This document shows positions 16,047-23,610 of a DNA stretch of 33,002 nt, in pieces. The position numbers and the translations under genes were made by a program. Each line of letters begins with the position of its first letter. Position 1 is the first letter of the stretch. This DNA comes from an uncultured Mycoplasmatota bacterium. GTDB lineage: Bacteria; Bacillota_I; Bacilli_A; RF39; UBA660. The notes beneath the pieces are model-generated. The model searched no databases, was not told the origin of the DNA, and saw nothing but the letters and a program-made list of their open reading frames with translations. The DNA lies in assembly GCA_946494015.1 (NCBI GenBank), contig CAMMBL010000006.1, forward strand, positions 1 through 33,002, given 5' to 3'.

Positions 16047-17168
16047 ATGGATAATTATGAAAAAGCTAAAAAGAATTTTTTAATGAAAGAAAGATATTTA
16101 AGTAAGTATGCTACTAGAAGTAGTGATGCGGTTAGATTTAAAGAGGAGAATGAAGATATTAGACCCCCATTTTTTCATGATATAGATAGAATAATACATT
16201 CTTTATCTTATACAAGATATTTAAATAAAACACAAGTTTATACATTAAATACTAATGATCATGTTAGTAGAAGAATTACTCATGTACAATTGGTTAGTAA
16301 AATTGCTAGAACTATAGGTAGAGCTTTAAATTTAAATGAAGATTTAATAGAAGCGATTGCTTTAGGTCATGATATTGGCCATACTCCTTTAGGGCATACA
16401 GGAGAAGCGATATTAAATGAATTATCTTTAAAAGAGTTAGGTGAGTATTTTTCTCATAATATTCAGGGTGTTAGATATTATATGGATGTTTCTAAAGATG
16501 GGAAGGGACTTAATTTAACATTACAAGTATTAGATGGAATAATGACTCATAATGGAGAGATGTTAAGTTATATATATGAGCCAGTTTCTAAAGATAAAGA
16601 TGAGTTTTTAAGAGAGTATAATGAAGCTTATAAAGATTTAAAAAAATCTAAGACGTATCATCCTATGACTTTAGAAGGATGCGTTGTTAGAATTAGTGAT
16701 ATTATAGGGTATATAGGTAGAGATATAGAAGATGCGATTATGCTTGGAAATTTAAAAAGAGAAGATATTCCTAAAGAAATTAGTAGTGTATTAGGAGATA
16801 ATAATAAAGATATTGTTAATACTATTATCTTAGATATTATTGATGAGAGTTTTGATAAACCTTATATTAAAATGAGTGAAAAAGTATATAAAGCGTTATT
16901 TGAGTTAAAGAAGTTTAACTATCAATATATTTATAGTAAATCTATGACTGAGAGTGAGTATAATTATTATAAAAATGGTATTAATAAACTTTATTATATT
17001 TATTTAGAGGATATAAAAAACAAAAATACTAATAGTGATATTTATAAAACATTTTTATTAGCTCAAGATAAAAATTATTTAGAAAATACTAGTATAAAAA
17101 GACAAATAATAGATTTTATAGCTGGTATGACTGATGATTTTTTAATTAGGGAAATAGAAAAAAATTAA
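16047..17168 (+). CDS. HD-domain dNTP triphosphohydrolase (dGTPase family)
   Basis: The protein (373 aa) starts with the dGTPase-type sequence RSSDAVRFKEENEDIRPPFFHDIDRIIHSLSYTRYLNKTQVY and carries the metal-binding HD motif: H79 (RRITHVQLV) and H108-D109 (LGHDIGHTPLGHTGE), with a later Asp in the helix RISDIIGYIGRDIEDAI. Members remove triphosphate from dGTP or other dNTPs and so balance the nucleotide pool. Substrate preference cannot be read from sequence. The start 4 bases after the U32 stop, with AGAGGTGA upstream, indicates the same operon. Confidence 0.88.
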   Translation: MDNYEKAKKNFLMKERYLSKYATRSSDAVRFKEENEDIRPPFFHDIDRIIHSLSYTRYLNKTQVYTLNTNDHVSRRITHVQLVSKIARTIGRALNLNEDLIEAIALGHDIGHTPLGHTGEAILNELSLKELGEYFSHNIQGVRYYMDVSKDGKGLNLTLQVLDGIMTHNGEMLSYIYEPVSKDKDEFLREYNEAYKDLKKSKTYHPMTLEGCVVRISDIIGYIGRDIEDAIMLGNLKREDIPKEISSVLGDNNKDIVNTIILDIIDESFDKPYIKMSEKVYKALFELKKFNYQYIYSKSMTESEYNYYKNGINKLYYIYLEDIKNKNTNSDIYKTFLLAQDKNYLENTSIKRQIIDFIAGMTDDFLIREIEKN

Positions 17169-17174
17169 ATTAGC

Positions 17175-17203
17175 TTGTAGATTATAATTGTTATTAGTAT
17201 AAT
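17175..17203 (+). promoter_or_regulatory. Desulfoferrodoxin promoter with PerR-box-like spacer
   Basis: TTGTAG (17175-17180), a 17-bp spacer and a perfect TATAAT (17198-17203). The spacer contains ttataat-t-gttatta (17182-17196), a 12-of-14 match to the 7-1-7 PerR consensus TTATAATNATTATAA. Repressor bound there would block RNA polymerase. A chance match in AT-rich DNA cannot be excluded. Confidence 0.6.
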
Positions 17204-17226
17204 AGATTAAGAAAGAAGGTATTAAT

Positions 17227-17598
17227 ATGAAAATTTATGTATGTAAAAAATGTGGTAATGTAGTAATGAAATTAGAAGATAAAAGTGAAGCTTTGGTTTG
17301 TTGTGGAGAAAAGATGGAATTAGTTAGTGCTAATACTACTGAAGCAGCTACTGAGAAACATTTGCCTGTATATGAGATTGATGGAGATGTAATTAATATT
17401 AAAGTGGGGGAAGTAGAACATCCTATGCTTGATGAGCATTATATTTCTTTTATAATACTTGCAAGTGATGATGATTATATGATAAAGAAATTAAAACATA
17501 CTGATAAACCAGAAGCAAGTTTTCCATATAATAGTAAATATAATAAAATATATGCTTATTGTAATTTACATAGTTTATGGTTAACAGAAATTAAATAA
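17227..17598 (+). CDS. dfx: Desulfoferrodoxin (2Fe superoxide reductase)
   Basis: The enzyme reduces superoxide to peroxide without making oxygen, which suits anaerobes. The N-terminal desulforedoxin-like centre I has all four cysteines (C6, C9, C25, C26). Centre II, the catalytic Fe(His)4Cys site, is complete: H45 in TEKHLPV with the conserved E43 beside K44, H65 (EVEHP), H71 (DEHYI), C112 and H115 (YCNLHSLW). At 123 aa it is the usual length for the two-iron class. The electron donor is probably a rubredoxin or rubrerythrin-like protein. It has its own promoter with a possible PerR operator. Confidence 0.96.
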   Translation: MKIYVCKKCGNVVMKLEDKSEALVCCGEKMELVSANTTEAATEKHLPVYEIDGDVINIKVGEVEHPMLDEHYISFIILASDDDYMIKKLKHTDKPEASFPYNSKYNKIYAYCNLHSLWLTEIK

Positions 17599-17669
17599 TT
17601 AAAAATTTCCCAGTATCATTTTCCCTTTTTTGGCATATCATATTAAGATGACATTTCTAAAAAAAATAC

Positions 17670-17698
17670 TTGAAAAAAAGCTAAAAATGTGCTAAAAT
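17670..17698 (+). promoter_or_regulatory. greA promoter
   Basis: TTGAAA (17670-17675), a 17-bp spacer and an extended -10 TGCTAAAAT (17690-17698). It is one of the strongest promoters in the window. Confidence 0.75.
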
Positions 17699-17711
17699 TT
17701 TACTCGTATTA

Positions 17712-17730
17712 TGGTTAGGGGGCCTAATCA
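17712..17730 (+). promoter_or_regulatory. Hairpin in the greA leader
   Basis: The arms tggttagg and cctaatca make an 8-bp stem (one G-U) with a GGG loop, starting only about 7 nt after the predicted transcription start. No T-run follows, so it is not an ordinary terminator. It may stabilise the 5' end or pause polymerase, which GreA would relieve; this is a speculation. Confidence 0.45.
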
Positions 17731-17754
17731 GTATTATTAATTGAGGTGATTATA

Positions 17755-18228
17755 ATGGGAAACAAAAAAGTAGTATATTTAACAGAAGAAGGACTTAATG
17801 ATTTAAAAAATGAATTAAATGAATTAATAAATGAAAAAAGACCAGCTAACATACAAGCAATTAAAGAAGCTCGTAGTTTAGGTGATCTATCTGAAAATGC
17901 CGATTATGATGCGGCTAAAAATGAACAAGCACAAATAGAAAGTAGAATTAAAACTATTGAAAAAATGCTTGAGAATGTGGAAATTATTAAAGATATTCCA
18001 AAAGATGTTGTAGGACTTGGTAGTACTGTAGCAATTAAATATGTTGATGATCCAGATGATTCTGATGAATATAAAATTGTCGGAAGTCAAGAAGCTGATC
18101 CTTTTGAAGGAAGAATTTCTAATGAAAGTCCTATTGCTAAAGCTTTACTTAATCATAAAGTAGGCGATATTATTACAGTAGTTAGTCCTAATGGAAGTTA
18201 TGAAGTTGAAATTACAGAAATTAAATAA
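17755..18228 (+). CDS. greA: Transcription elongation factor GreA
   Basis: GreA rescues backtracked RNA polymerase by stimulating cleavage of the transcript. The 157-aa product has the N-terminal coiled coil with the acidic tip ARSLGDLSENADYDAAKNEQ and the C-terminal domain (VGLGSTVAIKY... RISNESPIAKALLNHKVGDIITV). I choose ATG 17755, 5 nt after GAGGTGA; the track's GTG at 17746 lies inside that Shine-Dalgarno. It is a monocistronic unit with its own promoter and terminator. Confidence 0.97.
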   Translation: MGNKKVVYLTEEGLNDLKNELNELINEKRPANIQAIKEARSLGDLSENADYDAAKNEQAQIESRIKTIEKMLENVEIIKDIPKDVVGLGSTVAIKYVDDPDDSDEYKIVGSQEADPFEGRISNESPIAKALLNHKVGDIITVVSPNGSYEVEITEIK

Positions 18229-18239
18229 TAATTAATTTT

Positions 18240-18268
18240 AAAGCTAGCTAAAAAACTAGCTTTTTTTT
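18240..18268 (+). terminator. greA terminator
   Basis: A perfect 8-bp stem aaagctag / ctagcttt with loop ctaaaaaa runs straight into a T-run. Confidence 0.92.
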
Positions 18269-18371
18269 GTCAATACCCCTTTTAATTTTTCTTTACAAAA
18301 AAATGTCAAGTAAAGTTTTTGTCTAATTAAATAACCCTTATTTTATTTACTTTTTTTAAGATTTTGTGTAA

Positions 18372-18377
18372 TATAAT
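18372..18377 (+). promoter_or_regulatory. -10 box of the mraZ operon promoter
   Basis: A perfect TATAAT lies 8 bases before the first MraZ repeat. The -35 region at the expected spacing (actttt) is poor, so activation or an unusual promoter is possible. Confidence 0.55.
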
Positions 18378-18385
18378 CTTAAGCA

Positions 18386-18410
18386 GTGGTAAATTGTGGT
18401 GAAAAGTGGG
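18386..18410 (+). promoter_or_regulatory. MraZ operator: three GTGG repeats at 10-bp period
   Basis: GTGGT (18386), GTGGT (18396) and GTGGG (18406) recur exactly every 10 bp just downstream of the -10 box and before mraZ. This spacing is the known form of MraZ binding sites, which are direct GTGG/TGGG-type repeats one helical turn apart. The third repeat doubles as the Shine-Dalgarno region (gtggggga) of mraZ. The track's mraZ start at 18386 is inside this operator. Autoregulation by MraZ is inferred. Confidence 0.85.
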
Positions 18411-18418
18411 GGATATAT

Positions 18419-18856
18419 ATGTTTATGGGAGAGTTTCATCATAATCTTGATGAAAAAGGAAGGATTGCTATACCAGCTAAATATCGTGAGATATTAGGAA
18501 AAAATTTTGTTATTACTAGAGGTATAGAACATTGTATTTATGTTTATCCTTTAAATACTTTTCAATCAATTGTTACAAAACTTGAAAGCTTACCATTTAC
18601 AAAAAAAGATGCTAGAGTTTTTACTCGCTTCTTTATGTCTGGTGCTACTGCCGTTGAACTTGATAAACAAGGAAGAATTAATATTCCAACTCCTCTTTCT
18701 AATTATGCTAATCTTGCTAAAAATTGCGTTGTTATTGGTGCTAATGATCGATTGGAGATTTGGAATGAAAATGACTTTAATTCGTTTATGAGTTCATGTA
18801 ATGATGAAATGTCTTTAATTGCTGAAGGTCTGTTTGGTGATAAATATGATGCATGA
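18419..18856 (+). CDS. mraZ: Transcriptional regulator MraZ
   Basis: The protein (145 aa from ATG 18419) starts MFMGEFHHNLDEKGRIAIPAKYRE, the canonical MraZ N-terminus, and has the two AbrB/SpoVT-like DNA-binding modules with DxxGR motifs (LDEKGRIAIP and LDKQGRINIP). MraZ controls the division and cell-wall cluster in most bacteria by binding repeats in its own promoter, which are visible immediately upstream. Its 3' end overlaps rsmH. Confidence 0.96.
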   Translation: MFMGEFHHNLDEKGRIAIPAKYREILGKNFVITRGIEHCIYVYPLNTFQSIVTKLESLPFTKKDARVFTRFFMSGATAVELDKQGRINIPTPLSNYANLAKNCVVIGANDRLEIWNENDFNSFMSSCNDEMSLIAEGLFGDKYDA

Positions 18857-19772
18857 GAGTGTTTTATTAGAAGAAGTACTTAATTATTTAAACTTAAAAG
18901 ATGATAGTGTTGTTGTTGATATGACCTTAGGGTTGGCAGGACATAGTAGTCAAATTTTAAAAAGAATTAAAAATGGGTATCTATTCGCCTTTGATCAAGA
19001 TGAGGAAGCTATTATTGTAGCAAGAGAAAAACTTAAAAAAATAGGTAGTAACTTTCAAATTATTGATTCTAACTTTGTTTATGCTAAACTTAAATTAGCT
19101 GCTTTAAATATTCATAAAGTTGATGCTGTTTTATATGATTTGGGTGTTTCTAGTCCTCAGCTTGATAATGATTATCGTGGTTTTAGTTATCGCTTTGATG
19201 CTCCTTTAGATATGAGAATGGATAAAGATAATAAGTTAAATGCTAAAATTATAGTCAATACTTATGATTTTTCTGATTTAAACCGGATTTTTAAAGAATA
19301 TGGGGAAAGTAAATTTGCTTCTAAAATAGCTAGAAATATTATTAAATATCGATCTCAAAAAGAAATAGAAACTACTTTGGAGTTAGTTGATATTATAAAA
19401 GAAGTAGTTCCATATAAAGAAAGATTAAAAAAGCATCCTGCGAAACAGATATTTCAAGCTTTAAGAATTGAAGTTAATAATGAATTAGAGGTAATTGAGA
19501 AGTCTTTAAATGATTCATTAGATTTACTAAATGTTGGAGGACGAGTTGCAGTTATTACTTTTCATTCATTAGAAGATAGAATTGTAAAACGAAAATTTTT
19601 AGAAGTTACAGAAATAGATCCAGTATCTAAAGGATTACCTAATGTTCCTATAGAAAAAATGCCTGATTTTAAATTAATTACAAAAAAAGGTATAAAAGCT
19701 AGTAGTGAAGAATTGAAACGTAATAAAAGGGCACATAGTGCAACTTTAAGGGTTATAGAAAGAATAAAATAA
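18849..19772 (+). CDS. rsmH: 16S rRNA (cytosine-1402-N4)-methyltransferase RsmH
   Basis: RsmH (MraW) methylates N4 of C1402 in the 16S rRNA decoding centre. The product begins MHESVLLEEVLNYL, the family's usual start, followed by the SAM-binding VVDMTLGLAGHSSQIL, the YDLGVSSPQLDNDYRGFSYRFDAPLDMRMD signature and TFHSLEDRIVKRKF. I use ATG 18849, 8 nt after GGTGA (18846 is equally in frame), giving about 307 aa; the track start at 18819 is too far upstream. It overlaps the mraZ end by 8 bases. Confidence 0.96.
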   Translation: MHESVLLEEVLNYLNLKDDSVVVDMTLGLAGHSSQILKRIKNGYLFAFDQDEEAIIVAREKLKKIGSNFQIIDSNFVYAKLKLAALNIHKVDAVLYDLGVSSPQLDNDYRGFSYRFDAPLDMRMDKDNKLNAKIIVNTYDFSDLNRIFKEYGESKFASKIARNIIKYRSQKEIETTLELVDIIKEVVPYKERLKKHPAKQIFQALRIEVNNELEVIEKSLNDSLDLLNVGGRVAVITFHSLEDRIVKRKFLEVTEIDPVSKGLPNVPIEKMPDFKLITKKGIKASSEELKRNKRAHSATLRVIERIK

Positions 19773-19784
19773 AGGAGGGATAAT

Positions 19785-20084
19785 ATGGCTAAGAGAACAA
19801 TTAAAAAAAGAGTTAAAATGAGTAAATTTGAACGATTAATTTATACTTTTGCTATTGTTTTATTAGTTAGTTCTCCTTTAACTATCGTCTTTTCTAAAGC
19901 AACATTATCAAAAATAAATTTTGAAGTTGAAAAAACTAAGAAAAAAATAGATGATCAAACTAAAACTAATGAAAGTTTATCTATGAAAATTAATGAATTA
20001 GCATCTTTAGATAAAATAGAAGAAGTTGCGAAAGAACAGGGTTTAAGTTATAATAATGATAACATTAAAAATATAGATGAATAA
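19785..20084 (+). CDS. ftsL: Cell division protein FtsL-like
   Basis: The 99-aa product has a basic cytoplasmic start (MAKRTIKKRVKMSKFER), one transmembrane helix (LIYTFAIVLLVSSPLTIVF) and an extracellular coiled coil (LSKINFEVEKTKKKIDDQTKTNESLSMKINELASLDKIEEVAKEQGL). This is the topology of FtsL, which assembles with FtsB/DivIC and FtsQ/DivIB at the septum. Position between rsmH and the PBP supports the call, since sequence conservation is low in this family. AAAGGAGGG lies 8 nt upstream of the start. Confidence 0.85.
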   Translation: MAKRTIKKRVKMSKFERLIYTFAIVLLVSSPLTIVFSKATLSKINFEVEKTKKKIDDQTKTNESLSMKINELASLDKIEEVAKEQGLSYNNDNIKNIDE

Positions 20085-20099
20085 TAGGATGTGATAACT

Positions 20100-22259
20100 T
20101 TGAAAAAGAGAAAGAAAACAAGAAATAATATTAAATATAGTAAACTTGTTATTCTAGGTTCTCTTTTTTTGTTTGTTTTAATGCTAGTTAGGGTTACTCA
20201 ACTTGCTTTATCTGATGAAATAGATGATGTTAATTTACAAGCTTTAGCTAAAAAAAGAACAACTACAACAGATATTATTGAAGCGAAAAGAGGAAATATC
20301 TATAGTAGCGATGGAGAAGTTTTAGCTCAAAATGTATCTTCTTATAAACTTATCGCTTATCTTTCACCTACTAGAACAACTGATCCTGATAATCCAAAAC
20401 ATGTAGTTGATAAAGAAAAAACAGCAAGGGAACTTGCTCCAATATTAGGAATTAGTGAAGAAGAAATATTAAGATATTTAAGTAAAGAAGAAATATATCA
20501 AACAGAGTTTGGTAGTGCTGGTAAGGGTTTAACAGAACTTACTAAAGAAAAGATTGAACAATTAAATTTACCAGGAATTGATTTTGAAGAAAGTTTTAAA
20601 AGATATTATCCTAAGGGAGATTTTGCATCTTACGTTTTAGGTTATGCTAAAGAGGAAGTTAGTGTAAATGCTGAAAATAAAGAAGAAACTTCTATTAGTG
20701 GTGAGATGGGGATTGAGAAGTATTATGATTCTACTTTAAAAGGGGAAGATGGTTATACTACTTATCAGAAAGATTTAAGAGGTTATAAAATCGCTGGTAC
20801 TAATGAAATTAGTAAGGAAGCTAGTGATGGTAAAAATATTTATTTGACACTTAATAGTAGTATTCAGTTTTTTGTTGAACAAGCATTGAAAGAAGCAGCC
20901 GAGAATTATAATTTTGAATGGTTTACAATAATGATAGCAGATGCTAAAACAGGGGCTATACTTGCTTCTAGTACTTCACCATCATTTGATCCTAATAAAA
21001 GAGATATAGCTAATTATTTAGATCTTAATGTTTCTAGTCCTTATGAACCTGGATCAACGATGAAAATATTTACTTATATGGCTGCTATGGAACAAGGTGT
21101 TTATAATGGTAATGAAACATATCATTCTGGTGTTTATACTACTACAGATGGTACAGAAATTGGTGATTGGAATAGAGCTGGTTGGGGAGATATAACCTTT
21201 GATCGAGGCTTTGCTTTATCTAGTAATGTTGGTGTTATAAACTTAATAGATAGACATTTATCAGCAGAAATTTTAAGAAGTTATTTTAAGAAGTTAGGTT
21301 TTAGTAAAAAAACAGGTATAGAACTTCCTAATGAAGCGACTGGTAAATTAAATTTTAAATATGAAACAGAAATATTTAATGCTGGGTTTGGACAGGGTAT
21401 TACTACAACTCCGGTTCAAAATATTCAAGCATTAACATCTCTTACTAATAATGGAGTTATGTTAAAACCTTATTTAGTAGAAAAAATTGTTGATCCTAAG
21501 ACGAAAGAGGTAATTTATAAAGGGAAAAGAGAAGAAGTTGATACAGTAGCTAGTGAAACTACAGTAAATAAAATTAAAGATTTAATGTGGGATACTGTTA
21601 ATACTCCTGGTATGACAGGAGCTGGGTATCGTCTTGATGGTTATAATTTAATAGGAAAGACAGGTACTGCTCAAATTGCAGATGAAAATAGTGGGGGATA
21701 TTTAACGGGTGCTAGTGATATTATTTCTTCATTCGCTGGTATTTATCCTAAAGATGATTCTAAGGTAATTATTTATGCTTCTGTAAAAAGACCAGAAGGT
21801 GGTAATCAAAAAGTTATTTGGGAAGCGATTAAAAATATAGTTGTAAATATCAGTAAGTATTATGGAACTGACCCTGTTAGTGTTAGTGAAGATGTTTTAG
21901 AAGAATATAAATTAACTTCTTACAAAAATAAAGATGTAACAAGTTCAAAAGCTTCATTAGAATCTATGGGGATGAATGTTACTGTTATTGGAAATGGTAA
22001 TGAAATTGTTAAACAGTATCCAACTAAGGGTGAAAAAATTACTAAAGGGACTAATATCTTTTTAATCACAAATGATACTAATTTAACTGTTCCTAATGTT
22101 GTAGGATTATCTAGTAAACAAGCTGAAGATTTACTTAGACTTTTAAATATAAGTGTTAAATTAGATGGTAATGGTTATGTAACTTCGCAAAGTATTGCAC
22201 CAGGTAGTTTAATTACAGGTGGTATGGAAATAACGTTGTCTTTAGCACCTAAGTTTTAA
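20100..22259 (+). CDS. Septal class B penicillin-binding protein with PASTA domains
   Basis: This transpeptidase (719 aa from TTG 20100) has a short basic tail, one transmembrane helix (VILGSLFLFVLMLVRVTQLAL), a PBP dimerisation domain (EAKRGNIYSSDGEVLAQNV) and a catalytic domain with the motifs S319-T-M-K322, S374-S-N376 and K520-T-G-T. Two C-terminal PASTA domains follow (about 600-650 and VPNVVGLSSKQAEDLL to the end), as in PBP2B/SpoVD/PBP2x. It cross-links septal peptidoglycan with FtsW. The track's GTG at 20091 is only 1-2 nt from the AGGA Shine-Dalgarno, so TTG 20100 is preferred with moderate certainty. The usual next genes (mraY, murD, ftsW, murG) do not follow. Confidence 0.95.
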   Translation: MKKRKKTRNNIKYSKLVILGSLFLFVLMLVRVTQLALSDEIDDVNLQALAKKRTTTTDIIEAKRGNIYSSDGEVLAQNVSSYKLIAYLSPTRTTDPDNPKHVVDKEKTARELAPILGISEEEILRYLSKEEIYQTEFGSAGKGLTELTKEKIEQLNLPGIDFEESFKRYYPKGDFASYVLGYAKEEVSVNAENKEETSISGEMGIEKYYDSTLKGEDGYTTYQKDLRGYKIAGTNEISKEASDGKNIYLTLNSSIQFFVEQALKEAAENYNFEWFTIMIADAKTGAILASSTSPSFDPNKRDIANYLDLNVSSPYEPGSTMKIFTYMAAMEQGVYNGNETYHSGVYTTTDGTEIGDWNRAGWGDITFDRGFALSSNVGVINLIDRHLSAEILRSYFKKLGFSKKTGIELPNEATGKLNFKYETEIFNAGFGQGITTTPVQNIQALTSLTNNGVMLKPYLVEKIVDPKTKEVIYKGKREEVDTVASETTVNKIKDLMWDTVNTPGMTGAGYRLDGYNLIGKTGTAQIADENSGGYLTGASDIISSFAGIYPKDDSKVIIYASVKRPEGGNQKVIWEAIKNIVVNISKYYGTDPVSVSEDVLEEYKLTSYKNKDVTSSKASLESMGMNVTVIGNGNEIVKQYPTKGEKITKGTNIFLITNDTNLTVPNVVGLSSKQAEDLLRLLNISVKLDGNGYVTSQSIAPGSLITGGMEITLSLAPKF

Positions 22260-22281
22260 AAAGTACTTTTAAGTACTTTTT
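22258..22281 (+). terminator. Terminator of the mraZ-PBP operon
   Basis: The arms aaaaagtac and gtacttttt (9 bp) with a 6-nt loop begin within the PBP stop codon. The 3' arm ends in T5. Confidence 0.75.
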
Positions 22282-22285
22282 AATT

Positions 22286-22314
22286 TTGTTTAAATATAAT
22301 TAACATGATATAAT
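22286..22314 (+). promoter_or_regulatory. obg promoter
   Basis: TTGTTT (22286-22291), a 17-bp spacer and TATAAT (22309-22314), preceded by TGA as an extended -10. Confidence 0.75.
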
Positions 22315-22338
22315 ACTAATAAAAAGGAGGTTTTAGAA

Positions 22339-23610
22339 GTGTTTGTAGATGAGGTTATATTAAAAGTAATCGCTGGAGCTGGTGGTGATGGTTGTACAGC
22401 TTTTAGACGTGAGAAATATATTGCTTATGGAGGACCATATGGAGGAAATGGGGGTCATGGCGGTGATATTATTTTTAAAGTTGATGAAGGACTTCATACG
22501 CTTTTAGATTTACGATATCAAAAAGAAATTAAGGGTAAAAAAGGCGAAAATGGTAGAGGTAAAAATCAACATGGTAAGGGAGCAGAACCTACAATTATTA
22601 AAGTACCACAAGGAACAGTTGTAACTGATTTAGATACAGGTTTTATTATCGCTGATTTAAAACATAAAGCTGATGAAGCTTTAATTGCTAAAGGTGGTAG
22701 AGGAGGACGAGGTAATACAGCTTTTAAAACGCAGACTAATACCGCTCCTAATTATTCGGAAAATGGTGAGGAAGGAGAGGTTAGGACGATAAAAGTTGAG
22801 TTAAAACTTTTAGCAGATGTTGGTCTTGTAGGTCTTCCTAGTGTTGGTAAAAGTACTATTATCTCTAAAGTATCTAAAGCTAAACCAAAGATTGCAGAAT
22901 ATCATTTTACTACTTTAAAGCCAAATTTAGGAGTAGTAAAAGCTTCTAATGGTAAAAGTTTTGTTATGGCTGATTTACCAGGATTAATAGAAGGGGCTAG
23001 TAAAGGAGAAGGTTTGGGGGATAGATTTTTAAGACATATAGAGAGAACTAGAGTTATCTTACATGTTATTGATATGGCTAGTACTGAGGGGAGAAATCCT
23101 TATGATGATTATGTTCTTATTAATAAAGAATTAGAGGAATTTAATAAAAAATTACTTACTAAACCGATGGTTATTATTGCTAATAAAATGGATATTGCAG
23201 GAGCTAGTGATAATTTAGTTAAATTTAAAGAAAAAGTTAAGGATAAAAAGATTTTTGAAGTAGAAGCGTTGAACGGTTCAGGATTAACTTTGGTAGTTGA
23301 TTATTTAAGTGACTTATTAGATTCTATAAAGAGTGAAAATCTTTATGATGATGAAGTTTTTGAATCTCATGTTTTATATAAATTTAAAGAAGAAGAACCA
23401 TATACAATTGAAAAAGATGGTGATGAGTTTGTCATTAAAGGTAAACAAGTTGAAAAAATATTTAAAATGACTAAGTTTACTGATGAGGGAATTGTAAGAT
23501 TTAGTAAAAAATTACGAAGAATGGGAATAGATGATAAATTAGAAGAAATGGGAGCACAAGATGGGGATAAGGTTAGGATATTAGATTTTTATTTTGAGTA
23601 TCATAAATAA
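22339..23610 (+). CDS. obg: GTPase Obg
   Basis: Obg is an essential GTPase linked to 50S subunit assembly and stress signalling. The 423-aa product has the glycine-rich Obg domain (VIAGAGGDGCTAFRREKYIAYGGPYGGNGGHGG), a GTPase domain with G1 GLPSVGKST (165-173), G3 DLPGLIEGA and G4 NKMD, and the C-terminal OCT domain found in many Firmicutes. The GTG start is preceded by AAAGGAGG with 8-nt spacing. Its stop TAA overlaps the ATG of the next gene, which is therefore probably translationally coupled. Confidence 0.97.
   Translation: MFVDEVILKVIAGAGGDGCTAFRREKYIAYGGPYGGNGGHGGDIIFKVDEGLHTLLDLRYQKEIKGKKGENGRGKNQHGKGAEPTIIKVPQGTVVTDLDTGFIIADLKHKADEALIAKGGRGGRGNTAFKTQTNTAPNYSENGEEGEVRTIKVELKLLADVGLVGLPSVGKSTIISKVSKAKPKIAEYHFTTLKPNLGVVKASNGKSFVMADLPGLIEGASKGEGLGDRFLRHIERTRVILHVIDMASTEGRNPYDDYVLINKELEEFNKKLLTKPMVIIANKMDIAGASDNLVKFKEKVKDKKIFEVEALNGSGLTLVVDYLSDLLDSIKSENLYDDEVFESHVLYKFKEEEPYTIEKDGDEFVIKGKQVEKIFKMTKFTDEGIVRFSKKLRRMGIDDKLEEMGAQDGDKVRILDFYFEYHK

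Noticed and set aside
17599-17669. Terminator for desulfoferrodoxin
   Set aside because: The gap before the greA promoter has T-rich stretches but no convincing stem.
17887-18090. 67-aa reverse ORF within greA
   Set aside because: Antisense shadow of conserved greA.
18570-18791. 73-aa ORF in another frame of mraZ
   Set aside because: Leu-rich out-of-frame shadow of mraZ.
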